Of a DNA stretch of 64,000 nucleotides, positions 23,701 to 38,700 are shown one piece after another. Both the position numbers and the translations under genes were made by a program. Numbering within the stretch: the stretch's first letter is position 1; each line of letters opens with the position of its first letter. Origin of the DNA: Smittia aterrima (lineage: Eukaryota > Arthropoda > Insecta > Diptera > Chironomidae); contig CP093831.1 of NCBI GenBank assembly GCA_033063855.1, positions 28,954,001 through 29,018,000 of the forward strand, written 5' to 3'. The notes beneath the pieces are model-generated. The model made no database searches. It was not told where the DNA came from and saw nothing but the letters and a program-made list of their open reading frames with translations.

Positions 23701-26700
23701 CCAAGATATTTATGAAATTCTAGAGAAGATGCTCAATTAAAAAATAATAATTTTATTGATTTCTGTTCTTCGATGCTCAACTTACCGAGGCTCGAAAGAG
23801 TTCCAAAACTCACTAGTGGAGTAAGGATTTTTTTATTTGATGAGACGAGTTTTCAGAAATCGATATTTATTTCATTCATATCAATTTTCATTTAGTTTTG
23901 ATTTCGATAGTTTTGGATACGACACATAAATCATCATGAGTTTTTGATAATTGACGGCACAGCAGACAACGACACAAAAATAGAAAAAAATGAGTGAAGA
24001 TACATAATTTAAATTGCTTGTTTTGTATTAAAAATTTTGCGACAGCGATTCTTTATTTAATGAAGAGTAAATAGAGGAGACCGCTGAGTCATTGGGAAAA
24101 TAGAAATCGTAGGAGGAAAAAAGCAATCGTTTGTCTCATGATTGACTCATTATTATGTGGGTAGAAAAAAATATTGGGATGAAATTATTTAGGAAAATAG
24201 AAAAATATTGGCGATTCATTCCTTCTCGTTCATTCAGCACGCAAACCAAAAGAAAAAATTTAAACTTTTTTGAGCTAAAAATATTGTTTCTAAGCCTTTA
24301 TATGATAACTAGATAAATAATGTTTCCCTAGTGTGTTCATTATGTAAAATGTCAACGTTAGTCAGAAATAATTCATAGAAAAAGCCGTTCGAAATCAATT
24401 AGTTTAAAAATAAAATGTGAAAATATGATTCGTGTAAGACTGTTGCCAGGGAAAAGCAGATAATTCAAAGTCTAAGCACTTGTGGAATCAAATTACTAGA
24501 CAATGACATCATAAACTTTGCTAGAACAAAAATTCAAGTTGTTTTTGTTAAATTGAATGTAGAACAAACAGACAAAGGGGAAATAGGACACACACAGGTT
24601 TGAGCATTAGACAAAAGACATTAGGAACCCAAATGAAAACAGAAAATGCTTTTCCTCTTGTTCATTTCATGAAAAGAATGACTCGTCGATTCGATTCATT
24701 CACCTTGGTAAACAGAAAGAGTTAGGGCGATTGTGGACATAATGTTTATTGTTTTTTATCATAAAACTGCAAATAGATGCGGTCAGAGATGTTTATTTAC
24801 CAAGAGGAAATTTTTTTCACTTCAAAGCATTTTCAATTTTCCAGGGGGAACAGGATTATTTGAGAAATGAGTAAAGTAAACAAATGAAATGAGGATATAA
24901 CTTTTTCAAAAGTAAAAAGTGGGGAGATTATTTTCAGACTTTCTCGATTATTTTTGTTTTTCATCAAAATACGAGTCGGGTCCGTGGATGTTTTAAGCTG
25001 TCGCGATCGATTTGCGAATGATTTTTCATTCCGGAATTCATGAAAAACCCTTTCTATTTGTTTCAAGGGATTTGCAGGAATTAAGAAGATTAATTTTTTA
25101 TCTGATATTTTTCCAATTCTCGTTTCAAACAAACATAAACGAACTGTCGTTCACAGAGAAATTTACTTGTTCCAATACAAAACAAGAAACTTTAGGAATC
25201 GGAAAATCATTTTAATCCATTTCAAGTTTCTTCTTACAATGAAATTTAATCAGCAAAATTGAAAAATACTCGATGTTGAATAATTGATTGAAATTTAATT
25301 CACTCACCTTTCACTGTACTCATCTTTGTGAGCATACGACTGAACGCTGTCCTCTTCAATTAAAAACTTGACACGCTGATGGAACGAGGCAGTCACAGAT
25401 GGTGGTTGTTTGCGAAGCAGAACATCAACGGGATCGTTAGATGACAAGCACATAATGTGCTCAGCGCACACCGGATGCGAGCAACATTCGCTATCGGAGC
25501 AATCTATCATACCGTCTAGAAAGTTAAGAACATCAAAAGTTTTAGTTAGAGCAGAAACAGTTGAAAGGAAATTGACAAATTAATTAGTTTTGTGCATCCT
25601 TTCATCGATACTTCTTGCCATAAAATCGATATCCGTTTTGTGGAACCGTTAACATTTCTCGCTTTAATTTGTTCTAAGGTAATTTCGTGAATGAAGATGG
25701 AAGTTTGCATTTAATTATCTTTAAAACTCTTCACACAGCCATCTGTTCTTAATTGAGCTTGAGCTCTCAAATATCTTTATTGCAAGCAGCAACAATAAAA
25801 TTTCGATTCAGCTGAATTTGTTGAGCGAATATCGAATTTAAAAATTGCATTATAAGCTGTTCGGTTTTCACGTAGGAAAAAGAACAAAACTTCCCCTTTA
25901 ATGCTACGTAGTTTGCAAACCTATCTTTAGAAATTCGGTGTTTTAAAAAAAATGCATGAATATCCTAAAGAACAATTCATAATGAGAACAACGATAAAGC
26001 ATATCTACTCAATTAAATTTCATTTGTTCACAAACTTCTTCCGATTCTTTTTTATTTACGATAATAATCATATTTTCTTATCACATCCAAACTGCGTGCA
26101 TTGCAACAGTTATGTGGGGCTGCACAATCATCATTTATGTTCAATTGCATGGAAAAATCGGGAGAGAAATGGCATTTTTCGGTATGCCACATCCTTCAAG
26201 TGCTCCAACTTATGTGGAACAACAAAAAATTATTGCTTTTTAAAACGAAATAAAACTTTCCAATACATTTTGCTCTCAATTGATATTTATGAAGCTTCGA
26301 AAACTTTCTAAGCAGAAAATGATATAGTTGTGACGAAAGTCCTTTCTATTGCACTATCGTCAATAAATTTTGTTTAATTCATTCAGAAGTTTTATGAAAT
26401 TTCAAAGCGTCAGACAGATAGAGCACAAAGAAAATTGCAAATAAATTTGAGCTGCTCTTGCCGGCAGTGAATTTCAGAATCATTGAACTATGAAAATATA
26501 ATCTGCAGCTATATTTTTATGAGATAAACGAGGAGAATGACAAATAAAATTTTCAATAAATAAAAGATGATATGAAGAAGCCATTAAAATTGAAATTCAT
26601 GGCAGTGGTCCATAAATATATTGCGCATATCATTGCTCGTAATGGAGATTAAAAAATCCTTTAAAGTAAATGCTCAACGTCCCGAAGAAAGTTTAAGCCT

Positions 26701-29700
26701 CAGAGGGTTTTAATATGACTGAAACAATCACTCACCTTTATCATTATCAATGTTGTCACTGCAATTCATCTCTAGAGCGAGAGAACAGTCGGAGCCAGCC
26801 CAGCCTTCAATACATTCACAATGATATTCTCCATCGTTTAATGTGCATTGGCCATGACGTGAGCAGCCATTTTCACAGCCAGCTGGAAAATGAGAACAAA
26901 GAAATTGTTTTCTGAGTAGTTTCAAAGATATGTTGATGACTTACGCAACGAGCAGTATTTTCCATTCCATCCCTGTGAACAAACGCAAGTTCCATTTTTG
27001 CATTGTCCGTGAATTGAGCATCTCGCATCGCATGTCAACTGTTCACACAAAGCTCCAGTCCATCCAGGATTGCAACGACAGCGTGATGATTCGCAGATTC
27101 CATTTGGTCCACAATCGAGACTGCAAACAGCTTGAGAGCAATCATGACCAGCCCAGTGCCGATCACAAACGCATGATGCAGTTTCGAGATCGTAATGTCC
27201 ATGATCTGAACAGCCTGGCAAGCATTGATAAACTTGTTGGTCTCTTGTTCCGCAATCTTCTCCTTGCCATCCAGCTTTGCAGAAGCATTGACCTGATACG
27301 CAACTTCCATGGCCAGAGCAAGAGGGATCTTGGCAATCGGCTGTGGAGAAATGAAAAAGCTTTTAGTAATTTTCAAAACTAAAATAATAATTAAGCGAAA
27401 CAAACCTTGGTCACAGAACGGTCCTTTCCATCCACGGTCGCAATGACATTCACCTTCAATACATCGTCCATGACTCGAGCACGTTGGCATCTCACATTCA
27501 GCAACTGGAATGTCACACTCAGATCCTTTCCATCCGTCTTCACAATGACAAATTCCGCCTCCGTAATGGCCATGAGCTGAGCACAAGACAGGACAAACGC
27601 TCTTTGAGCAATCAGATCCTTGATAGCCGTCAATACAATCGCATTTCCCCAAGTAACATGATCCGTGCCCTGAACAATCATTTGGACAACTGTTACTGAC
27701 ACCTTCAGCCTCTGACACAATCAACTGAACTGGATGTGCCACGAGTTCGTCATTATAAATCGCTAAGTACCATCTTCCGATGTCTAAGTACTGAATTATG
27801 GAGACGTTCACCATCATCGGCTCGATGTTAATCTTTGATGGATCTGAAGATCTCTTGGAAATTATATGTTGCTCGTTTGGCGAGAGATGAAGAAACGTTG
27901 ATAAATGGAAACTAGAGTGAAGCATAGGCTCTTCTGCGTTATCATTAATCGACAACAATTGATTTATTGTCGTCTTAACGTTGACATTATTTTTTGGAGT
28001 GTTCACGTCATTGTTACGAACATCGCGACTATCGGCTAACATCTCAAAAGTCCTCTCATATCGTGTCGTTATTTCATCAACAACATCACGGCGTCGTCTT
28101 ACGCGGCTTTGCTCTAATCGTCCTCCTTTAATGAACTCAACGAAGTCGTGTTGAGTTATACTGGGAAGAACATTTCGTCGTCCATAAACAGCAAAGTTGG
28201 CACCCCATGGCATAGTGAGATTAATATTTACAAAAGCTGGATGCTTGTTTCGAAACTCAATGTTCCAAAACTGATATGGCGGAATGGTCGATTGGTGGAG
28301 AACATTGAAGTCCTTTAGTTCCATGATCGAGGGCTGCACTAGTGGCGACTGAAGCTGCTGATCTTGATACGTTTGATGGTTCTGATACATTGTCGTGTGG
28401 TCAACAGAACTCATTTGGAGAGAATCATCTGAAGACATTGTTGGATTGCCGCGGAATCCCGTTGAACTTAAACTATTGACGCCACCATCGAGTTGACGAC
28501 CTTGTGAATTCGCTAAAGATTGTGATGATTTAACATCTTGGACTAGAATACAATTTGTTGGATCAATATTTGGTTTCATCGAGCTCACTGCTGTAACGAT
28601 AAAAAAAAATTGGACGATGAATAAAAGAAAATGTGAATATTTGAAAGAAAAACTTCTTCGTTCGTTCACGAGGTTATGATTTCAATTTCGAAATCGAGAA
28701 AAATCTCTGAAGCTTTCAAATCAAACAATTATTTCTGATGGTTTGCTTCGACTTTTATTGCTCTGCTTCACATTAGCTATAACTTTGCTTCAGTGCAGAA
28801 GTTACGAGAAAGTTAAATTTTTCATCTGCGAGTTCTCGTTCTGTGAAATTTCGCTTGCTCTAGAATTCCCTTGTTCCCTTGACATTTTTCCTTCCGAGAC
28901 TTTTATTTGTAATTGAAAAACAATTCTTGCTTTATTTTTTCATGGCAGAGTTTTTAACTCAATTTCCTACCGAAACTTCGTTCCGTCGCTATTTTCCTAT
29001 GCGCTTCGATGCTATCGCGATGTTTACATTGTAATCTATTGATTTTTTTTCACAAGACAGAGACGAGGAGCTTTCAATGTAATTAGTTTTTCCGTGCAGT
29101 AAATTAATGTGTTTTTCATTGCAATGACGTTAAGAGCGGGGAGAAAAGCAATTTCCACGTTCAGAACAAACCGTTTCGTTTCTACCATTAGACAATTAAA
29201 ATTGCATTTTTTAACTCGTTAGAGTTCACCCACAACAGGCTGAGGGAGAAAACATTTTTATTTTTTTGTTTTTCGTCTACGTGCACTTTTAAAATCAATG
29301 AAATTTTACTGAAACTGTTTTCAGAAAATTTAATTTTCAGATTCTGTTTTCAAATGAAGCTTTCAATAAAAGAGTAGAAAAACAATTGTTTAATTATGAA
29401 AATTATTTTTAATTTAACTTGAAAGCAGTAGCGAGAAAGAACAGAAAACATTTCAGCATCGACGGTTCAATCATTGATAGCTTTCGCAAAAAAGTTTATT
29501 GCATGAAATATTAAATGAGTAAACTGAAAATCTTTTGATATTTCAATTCCTTGAAATTCAATTACTCAATCCCGAGCAAGTTTTTTAAATCTCATTTTGC
29601 AGCTTTCTTATTCCTCATCTTACGAGTTTCCATTTCAAGATATTTTCTGCTAACGAAGAAAAATCTTCTAGCAGTTCATCAAGATTCTACAAAATTTTCC

Positions 29701-32700
29701 ATTCATCACTTTCTATTATCCATCTTTCTTCAAATAAAGTCAATAGAATTAATGAAGAGACGGATGAGTTTCCTTTCTCAGTAGCAGATAAATGTTAAAA
29801 ACAATCATAATATTACCAGAAAAGGAAGTAATGTAAATTGTGCCAGCTGAACGTGACGTGAAGAGCTCAGAATGTGAATATGATTTAAGTAAAATTTATT
29901 CGTATTGTGTACATAGCTCATACATGTTATTAACTTAAATTGTCCTATCTCTGTATGTCTTATTTAACATATAAAAGAACATGCTGTGAGTTCTCGCTCG
30001 ACACACGGAGCCGAGCGAAAAGTTTTTAGCTTTCTAAAGAGAAAGTTCAACTTTTCAAGGATTCAACTCAAAGTTTAGATATTCTCCATTTCTTGTATAG
30101 CTCTTGAGATTACGCTATGAATTTATACGGTCGTAAAGTCATTGCAATGTAATATTTAATTATTTTCAGTCTTACAAGTCATCTAGCGAGATTGCTTCAA
30201 GTAAGTTTGAAGCGGAGTTTCATAACGAGTTATCTTAGATGCTGATAAATTGTTCTCGAATTCTAACTTACAAAGAATCCCAAAAAAATTAAAATTCATT
30301 AATTTTTCTCTTCAACCAGAAAATAAAGAAATAATCCTTCAAAACGTGCTTAATTCAGCATGGAAATATAAACAAAACCCCTCGTTTAATTGTTTGAACC
30401 AAAAATACTCAAGCGAGAGACTAAGTTCCGTCGATGTCAACAACGCGCTGTCGATAATTTTCAAAACAAATATTATTATTATTCTTGGAAAATTCACAAA
30501 TGTTTGTCCAACCGTCGGACTTTGTCGCCAAACTCACGGGAAACTTTATCAACCTTCGTAAAGCTGCCAGAGAATACAAAGCAGAAATTAATAATAAATT
30601 CCTTTATCAATTTTACTTTGAAAGTTAAGAAAAGTCTTCAAATATCGAAAACATTTTTCAGCGTTTTTAATTTCAACGTCTCCTTGTCGTCCTTTTCTAA
30701 GAAAGAGGTATTGGGTATATAAATGGGTCTGTTTTGCGTGACTGCTTCCGAATACGTAAGAAGCTACAAAAAAAAAGTTCAATTACGACTAAAGCGCCTG
30801 AAGTGCTTTCTGGCGACATTGAGTGAAATATTTTGTGATTTGGAATGACCTCCCGATGTTTTGTCGAACGGAAAAGCTGATATCTAGAGGCAAAACAAGT
30901 CAATACTTACTTGCAAAATAGGCTACCATTGTTGCAAGAACAATACTTAATAATATTAAGGCAATACTAAAACATTTCCAAGAGCACCTATGATGACATC
31001 GCTTGTCTATTCTAAACCTGCAAGGAAGAGAAAGAAAATTAACTTTTATTGAATTAAAACTTGTAAATAAATAAAGTCGGAGAACTTCTGAGGGAGGATA
31101 GTGTTGTCATTAATTTAGAAACTTAAAATGTTATCAACTCTAGCTAATTGCACAATTCCCAGACGTAGTAATTGAAATGTTTAACATTAAACAACTTTAA
31201 GGGAATATTCAGAAGTCACGTAGCAACAAGGGGTGGCAATTTCAAAAATTAATAGGCCATCTCATGTCGGGAAATCCAATTTAAGTTTTATACGTAGTTT
31301 CCGAACAGAGTTCATTGCTAAATAATTGTGATTTGAAGTTATTTAATAATGTTTCAGCTATTGACAAGACTGGCGGAGCTTGAGTTGATTTAATTTGCCA
31401 GAAGGTAATCCATTTTACATTTTCAAGCGATTCTCGTATCAGATTATATCATTTTGAGCTGCAATCAACCTGAATGAGAGAGCGAAATGCAAAATTCAAC
31501 TGAATATCGAATATTGGAAACTGGATTACAATTCGGCATTCGAATCCAACTTTGCGCGCGGAATAATTGGAAGTTGCAAATAATAAATTTGATACAAATA
31601 AAATCGAGTTACGAACCTTGAAGGTGAATACGGTGAATAGTTAGAGCCTGGTTGAGTTGCTCGAAGTGGAAAAACAGGAGAGCCTCCGATGTTTGAGCTG
31701 CCAGGCATGTTATGTGAAGAAGACGGTTGGTGCGGATGATGGATACTTTGTAGTGTTCCCAAACTAAAATGAGAGAGGAAATAACGGAGAAAGTTACATA
31801 ATTGTTATCTTATTTTCACATAGGAGCTGCTTGTCGAGTAGACACAAAGTTCCACAATTTAATTAGAATAAAAAAATCCTAAATTTATTTATCAACAAGG
31901 AGAATTTGGATGGTCCAAAATGCTGCAAGGATGTCATGTCGAGATGTTTTAATGAAATTTTCACATTAATGAGAATGACTTTAAATTCTCTAAACTTTTA
32001 ATTGCTGCCATTTCAACGTAGTCATCGTCTCCTGACAACAAAAATGGCAACAAGAATTTGGTTTGCCATGGGAAAGGAAGCAAAAAGTACATTCATTAAA
32101 TAAAATTAAAATTGCAAGTTTCATTCAAGCGAGATCCTCAGATTGCTCACAAATTTCTTTTATGAAGTTTGTCAAATTCAGGCGGAAAAGTTCTTTGAAA
32201 ATTAATTTAAGTTTCCGGCATAAATTTGAATTTCAAAGTTTTCTAAAAGTCGTTTATTATGCCACGACTTTTCAGAGAAAGATAGAATACAATTAGCAGA
32301 GGATCCACTAATTCTCGAAAGATATCACGTCGAACTGAATCGTCCTCATTCTCTTCAAGGGGAGTCAAATTACTAAATATGATTTGATGTGGAACACCAT
32401 CCGATGAAAGGGGAGGAAAATTTATTGATTCGGAAAATTACATCCAGGTTTATTTCACACATGAATTGCCATGCTTTATATTTATGATATTTATTTTGGT
32501 GTGTTCGCCTGTCATAAAGATTGTGCATTATCTAGAATCGAAATTTGACTCCTTACAATCTCTCATAGTCTGACTGTCAAATCGGGTTAGTTCTCTTACT
32601 TGTCAGTCGTAAAATATTCTTCGTGAACCACATTTAATCCAACCCTATCGAAAGTATAGAGTGAGATGTTAGTTGAAGTCTCTCACTTGAAGATAATTTG

Positions 32701-35700
32701 CATTTGCTCATTACACGTAGTAGAAAATGTTTAAACATGACTCATTCACTGAAGAGACTCTAGGCTAGGCTAGAAAAGCAATCAGTGTTTCAACGTGGCT
32801 GAGCACTTCTTGAATCGACCATATAGTGAGCGTGCGATCTTTTGAATCATTTGGATTATCTAATTATCCATCAATTTAAGAAAATTGAGAAAGTTCCGCT
32901 CAATTTCGGCTGCTTATTACTTTTCGTTTCCTAAATTAGAAACGAGACAAAACGTTTTGAGTTCTGAGAAAGTAGGGGAGACAATTATCAATACAGCCAG
33001 CCATTTAATGACCGGAGTGAAGAAACATCCCGTCACAATATTTGTTTAAACTCAAAACATGGGTGCGGACGAAACGAGAGAGAAAACAGAAATATTTTCG
33101 ATTCAATAGATTTCTTAGCGATTTCTTTCTTCACCGTTCTCCACCTTACGACTCATTAAATAAAGAACACAAATGTGAAGGAAATTCACGCAGTCATGGA
33201 AACAAATTGAATTTGTATCGAACAAAACGACGAAAAATGTTTATTGCTCACACGAAATGTCAGTTTTTGAATGGAAGCAACGACATTCAAGTAAATAAAA
33301 TATTCAAAGTAGTTGATGTTATTGTAATGAATCCACAATTTAAAATATTTTTTGCCGTCAACTCTTAATGATACAGTTCGTTGTCCACAGCGCTCACACG
33401 CTCGTCTCGACGTTTTCTCACTGAATTTATTCATGTTTTCGGTAGACTTGAAACGTTAATGATTGGCGAGTTATCGGAAAGAACGCTGTTTCACGTTCGG
33501 TGATTTCAAAATGTTGGGACTTGCTAATGATATGATGCATAAGATTCCCACAAATTTTCGTTTAAATGAAAGGAAGAGAGAGACGCAGATATAAATTAAA
33601 GAACAATAAAGTAATAAATTCTTCAAATTAGCTCTTAATATTGTCGACTGCGCCTTCTTCTTTCCTACTGCATCAAATTATTATGTTTCGTTACCACATG
33701 GCATGGAGATATTTTATAATAACGAAAAAACAGACATCAAGTTTTTTTTTTGATTATTTCCTGAACAACTCATTGTTCTTTGTTCGATCCGGTTGTGTTG
33801 ACAAAAGTCAAACGGAATGAAATTTCATTTATATTTTGTCTTTATACATTTTGTTCTAGAAGAGAACGGCATGTTGTGTTTTCAATTGAGATAAAAGTTA
33901 GGGTAGAGATGAATTAAGACAGTTTAAGTGTGGCCTTATGGTTCTCGTGCAGAGAATCTAATCAACTCGAAATGATGTAGCGGCGTCCAAATGACAAGCT
34001 TGAAATAATTTGAGACTCGAGAAATGGTTTCATGTCTCCATCTAACAAATAAGTGACAGGTATTAAAAGTAATCTCTCACCAATATCATTCACACCTTTG
34101 TCAAAGATTTTTCGAGTGACTATTGAAGGTGTTGGCTATTTTGCCAATCATTTTCTGTTTACACTGGGATCGATATGTTTTCCCTTTCAAAGTGGAATGA
34201 TATTAAGTTGAATTTTAAAAGGTTTAAGAGAGCACTGAATACTTTTAATGATGCGACGAATGACATTAATGTTCAAGACTCGGTTCAACGAGAAAAGTTG
34301 CTCAAAAATTTTAAAGAGAAAATATCTTTGGATGTTTTATATATCATGTCATCAACTGTTCAAAATACTCCATATTTCAATCATCGCATAGCTTTTAGCA
34401 GCGTTATACTCAAATAAATTCTTGACGGAGGCGTCAAGCTTCGACAGCGTTTATAAAGCGAGAAAAACATTCTTCTCGAGAGGAAAAAAAATATTAACTC
34501 GATGGTAACTAAATTCTTTGCTGGAAAATTATTATTTAAGCGAGAAAGAAGAACCGACAAACAAGCAATTGCGTTATTAAGTTTGAAAACACTCAACACA
34601 GACGGATGAAGAATCTTTTTCAGTTGAGAAAAGAAACCAAGTTATGTCAAATTTGATGAAATGGAATCAGATAAGCTGTCGCTTTCTACAATCTCTGAAA
34701 ATCAAAGAGAGTGAAATATTTTTAAAGCCAGAGAAAACATTTTTGTTTTCCCCAATTTTATATCAGAATTAATGTAATGAGCTCAGTTGGAAAGTTAAAG
34801 AATGATTTGCTCCCGCACTCATTTGATTTATTGCGGATATTTTTGGAAGTCGGCAAGGACTACATAATTTTCAATTTAGGTGAACTGTGTTTCACATAGC
34901 GTAGCTAATTCAATTTAAAACCCATCTAAATATTTCTGTCATAAAATAATTTCTGTTTAATGCCCTCTCCGACTGGAGCGAACCAACATGTGTCGAGTTT
35001 TACATCATGCGACTCTAAGATGGGTTCTCCTTCTATTTTTAAATATATTTTTGTCTTACAACGAGCACCGTTTTGTGAAAACATTTTTCAGGCTTCAAAA
35101 TCACAGAGATGATTTAATACTCTAATTATGTTTCTAGCGGACAAGCGACTAAAGTAAATAATGTGGTTGTTTGGTTCTATTTTGTAAGAAGAGCGCGCTT
35201 ATATCAACCATCAAATGTAATTTATCATTATTACTTGCTCGTTCGAGTGAATAACTTGAAGTGAAAATATTGATTTCTTGCATAACATAACAACAGGATA
35301 AAAAATAGAAATAAAATAAAACGACTCTCAAGATGGCTGACATACAATGCCGGTCAGAGATTGATGAAAATTTCAAAAGGAGAGCAACTATAACAATCAT
35401 CTCGATTTATATTTGATGAGAGAGGAGAAGAAAGGATCATCTTATTGAAGTGATGTGAACCTTCTTGAATAGTTTCCGACAAGGAAATTCGGAAATAACT
35501 TTAGTTGGTTTAATCATGAAGAGAGTTAGTTATTATGTTGTTACAATGAAAAGTTAAATCTCATATAGGCAACGAAAGTTCCTCGCCCTCTTCGTTTACA
35601 TCAATCATACGAACTTTTGGAGAAAGAGCGGACTGTTTATCTATGCCCATTTCGCTTTTCCCATTGTGATTCATAATTTATTCAGTCGCTGCTTAATGAG

Positions 35701-38700
35701 CTGAAATCGATTGTGAATACATTGATTGCTCATTAACTTTCAAGCAACTATCAGATAACTAAATTTCGAAGCTTAAATCTCAAGCTCCGTTCAAGGCGTG
35801 TTCGATATATCGTTGTTGTTATTCAATCGTTTATCTTGCAGTGATTTATGTTGACAAAGTAAAAATTAAATTTTATTCGAGTGTTTGCGCTCATCGATTT
35901 ATTTTAAGAAAAATGTGACAAGATGATTGATGACATTTCCACCTACTTAAGTAACATGATTTTAGTCTTGCTCTCATCTTTAAAGTGAATATTTGCATAT
36001 TTACAGTTCAACTACTCATAGTTCACGAAAGAGAAATAGACTTGACAATAATTTTGAAATAATATGCTTGAGCGGCAGTCTTTACTTTAAACTTTGTGAT
36101 CTATTGATTTATTTCCGAGAAAGGTTGCAATTTCATCCTTTCAAGATTGACAGGAATTACCGCATTCATTCAATTTTCCTACCTGGAAAATGTCAACAAT
36201 GAGCACTGAAAAAATATTCGTGCAATGAGAAGAGGAATAAGAAGAAGGAAAGAAGAGATATCGGATCGATCGATTTGCTTTCTCGTGTCAAATGTGTGCT
36301 CAAATTGTTGGCCGCAATTGCCCTTAATATCTTCTAACGTTTCTTCTAATGAATAATGAAATCCAAGTACCATCAGCATCGCAGACTGGCTAAAGAAGGA
36401 CGACTGTTTGACGCTTGCTTGGGCACAACACGTTGATAAAAAGGGAGACATCGCCTCAAACAACCCAATCAACCATTCACATTATTGTACTTAAATCGAT
36501 AAACTTCTTCGCCTTGTGCTCCTAAATATTTCACAGATTTCCTTTCCGACCTTCAAGAAACTGGATTTCTTTTTCGTAAAGATTCGTTCACTCTGCTTTT
36601 TCAGGGTGATTGGATAAAGAGCAGGTAAAAAATCTCAGGTTCGGTCGCTTCGAAGAATGGAAACAACAATAAAGAGTCCTCTCATTATTTGTTGATGGCT
36701 TTAAAGTTCAGCCATCTTCAACATGTTATTTCTCTTCAAGATGATGCTCTTTTGTTGATTGGATTTTCAGACCTTTTTTCTCGATTGCGTTTGATGCACG
36801 CAACAACGTTTCTGCGCCTTGATTATAGTTTGTTGTTAAAAATTTGCTGTCGGTTGGCTTCGCCACAAAATATTTTTTTTTATGTAAAACATCATCCCTC
36901 TCGCTATTCAGAGATTTACGAACGTGAGTTATGTTGCGGAGATGAGATTGTTTGAAAACACGATTTTAGAAGCCAGCAATTAATCTCTGAAGGGTTTTAA
37001 AATTCCATTCCACCGAGCAGACGTTTATGAATCATCAAACTTTTTATAGTTTGAAGTGTGCAACTTGAAAGTTGCAACCAAGTAAAATGCTTCCATGTAT
37101 TCATTTGTTTTCACTCATCTCTAAAAATGTTATCTGCTCGTGTGGAGAGGCAAGCTCAACAAAGCTTGCTTTTGATTGCATTATGATTTTATGTGCAACG
37201 TTCTTCATTCCTATGCAGTACAGAGGAATATCGATTATTGTGTTTAGTTTTGCCTTGCAGCGACCTTTTTTCTGCTGCTTGTTTCTTTCTTTTCGTTCGT
37301 TTTCTATTCATTTTCATTAGGGACTTTTCGGAAACGACGTAAGCAAAGAGAGGATAAATTTTTTGATAAAATAGAAGTCATAAAGTTATGTAATTTTATC
37401 CGACTTGATGCTTGTGTATTAATATTCTGAGTATTAGCCACTACGTGATTTTCGAATTGACCCTTATAGCTTCTATGCATCTGACTGTGTTATGCTTCAT
37501 TCCGCTCTGTCGTTTCCATTTATTATGAGTTCTGTTCTTTTTAGCAGAAGAAGAATGCTGTGAGAGTTTCATATCTTCTCTGCCGCAGCGGTGACGATGT
37601 CGACGATGAAAGGATAGAATCTTAGAAAGCTAATAATTTCTGACTACAACATACATGACCAAAAGTACGGCTCTCTCATGAATTTTTAAAATCGGAAACC
37701 TAATCGAAAATATTGGAATCAGTGGTTCAATCGTTTTCGGTCAAGGGAAAGTTTATCTTCCTTCCTTGTAGAGAATTCCGAATAAAACAAAGGAAACGAT
37801 ACTGGAAGATAAAATTGTACGTTTACAGCATGTTGGCATCTTCAAGTGAAGCAAAGTTACAATGCGAGCAAATGTTAAGTGGCAACAATCACTTGAGTTT
37901 CATGTTAGAGCTTGGTTAAGCTTTTCTGGATTCGACTTTAGGATTGTTCTAGTTTAAGAAGCGCACCATTTATTCTGTTCTTCATGTTAGGAACTTCTAT
38001 CTAATGCCATTATCATAAATTCATACGTTTTATCATTGTAAGCATAGCGAGAAGGCAACACAGAGAAATATTTTAGAAAGAAAACAAGGCTTCAAGTAAA
38101 CGGGAGAAGAAACTTCTCGTAAAAAACTTGTTTTTATTTCTCTCTAAAGATTTCAGTTTTGGCTTCAACCGTGTTGAACAAACGAGAGAGTGAACGAAGA
38201 AACAGAAACCTGGAATCCATGTTCAAACATTGGAAACCGGTTTCTTGATTTAACTTCGATTTAAAAACGATTCCGCATCCAGCGAATAAGAAGTTAATTT
38301 CCTTCATTTCTTTATTCTGCTCTTCGTTCAAAGACTTTGTTCCTGTCGCATCGCTAAACAACTGTTGCATTTTTATGTTTCAGGAGAGCTGATTAGGATC
38401 ACAAATGAATTCTTAGAGATATTCGTGCTGAAACGAACGAAAAACAACAGAAGGCAGTTTAAGAAAGTATGGAACAGGTAAGAAAAAAATGTTTTTTACG
38501 CTTTTAGGGAAGGATTAGTTAGAAAACAAATTTCAAACATGATTTCTTAAATCTTTTTTCAAATGAAGTTCTCTCAGAGTTGCAGAAAAAACCATATTTT
38601 AGGTTAAGCCTTTCACTGATTTTAAGCAAAGACAAATCTTTTTAGTCGCTTTCACTGATTTCCTAAGAACCTAAGTTTCATCAATTAATGTCAACACGAA

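Noticed and set aside
36179..36472. 97-codon minus-strand ORF in the large Ten-a intron
   Set aside because: It has no in-frame splice joins to Ten-a and no recognised similarity; considered as an alternative N-terminal exon but unsupported.
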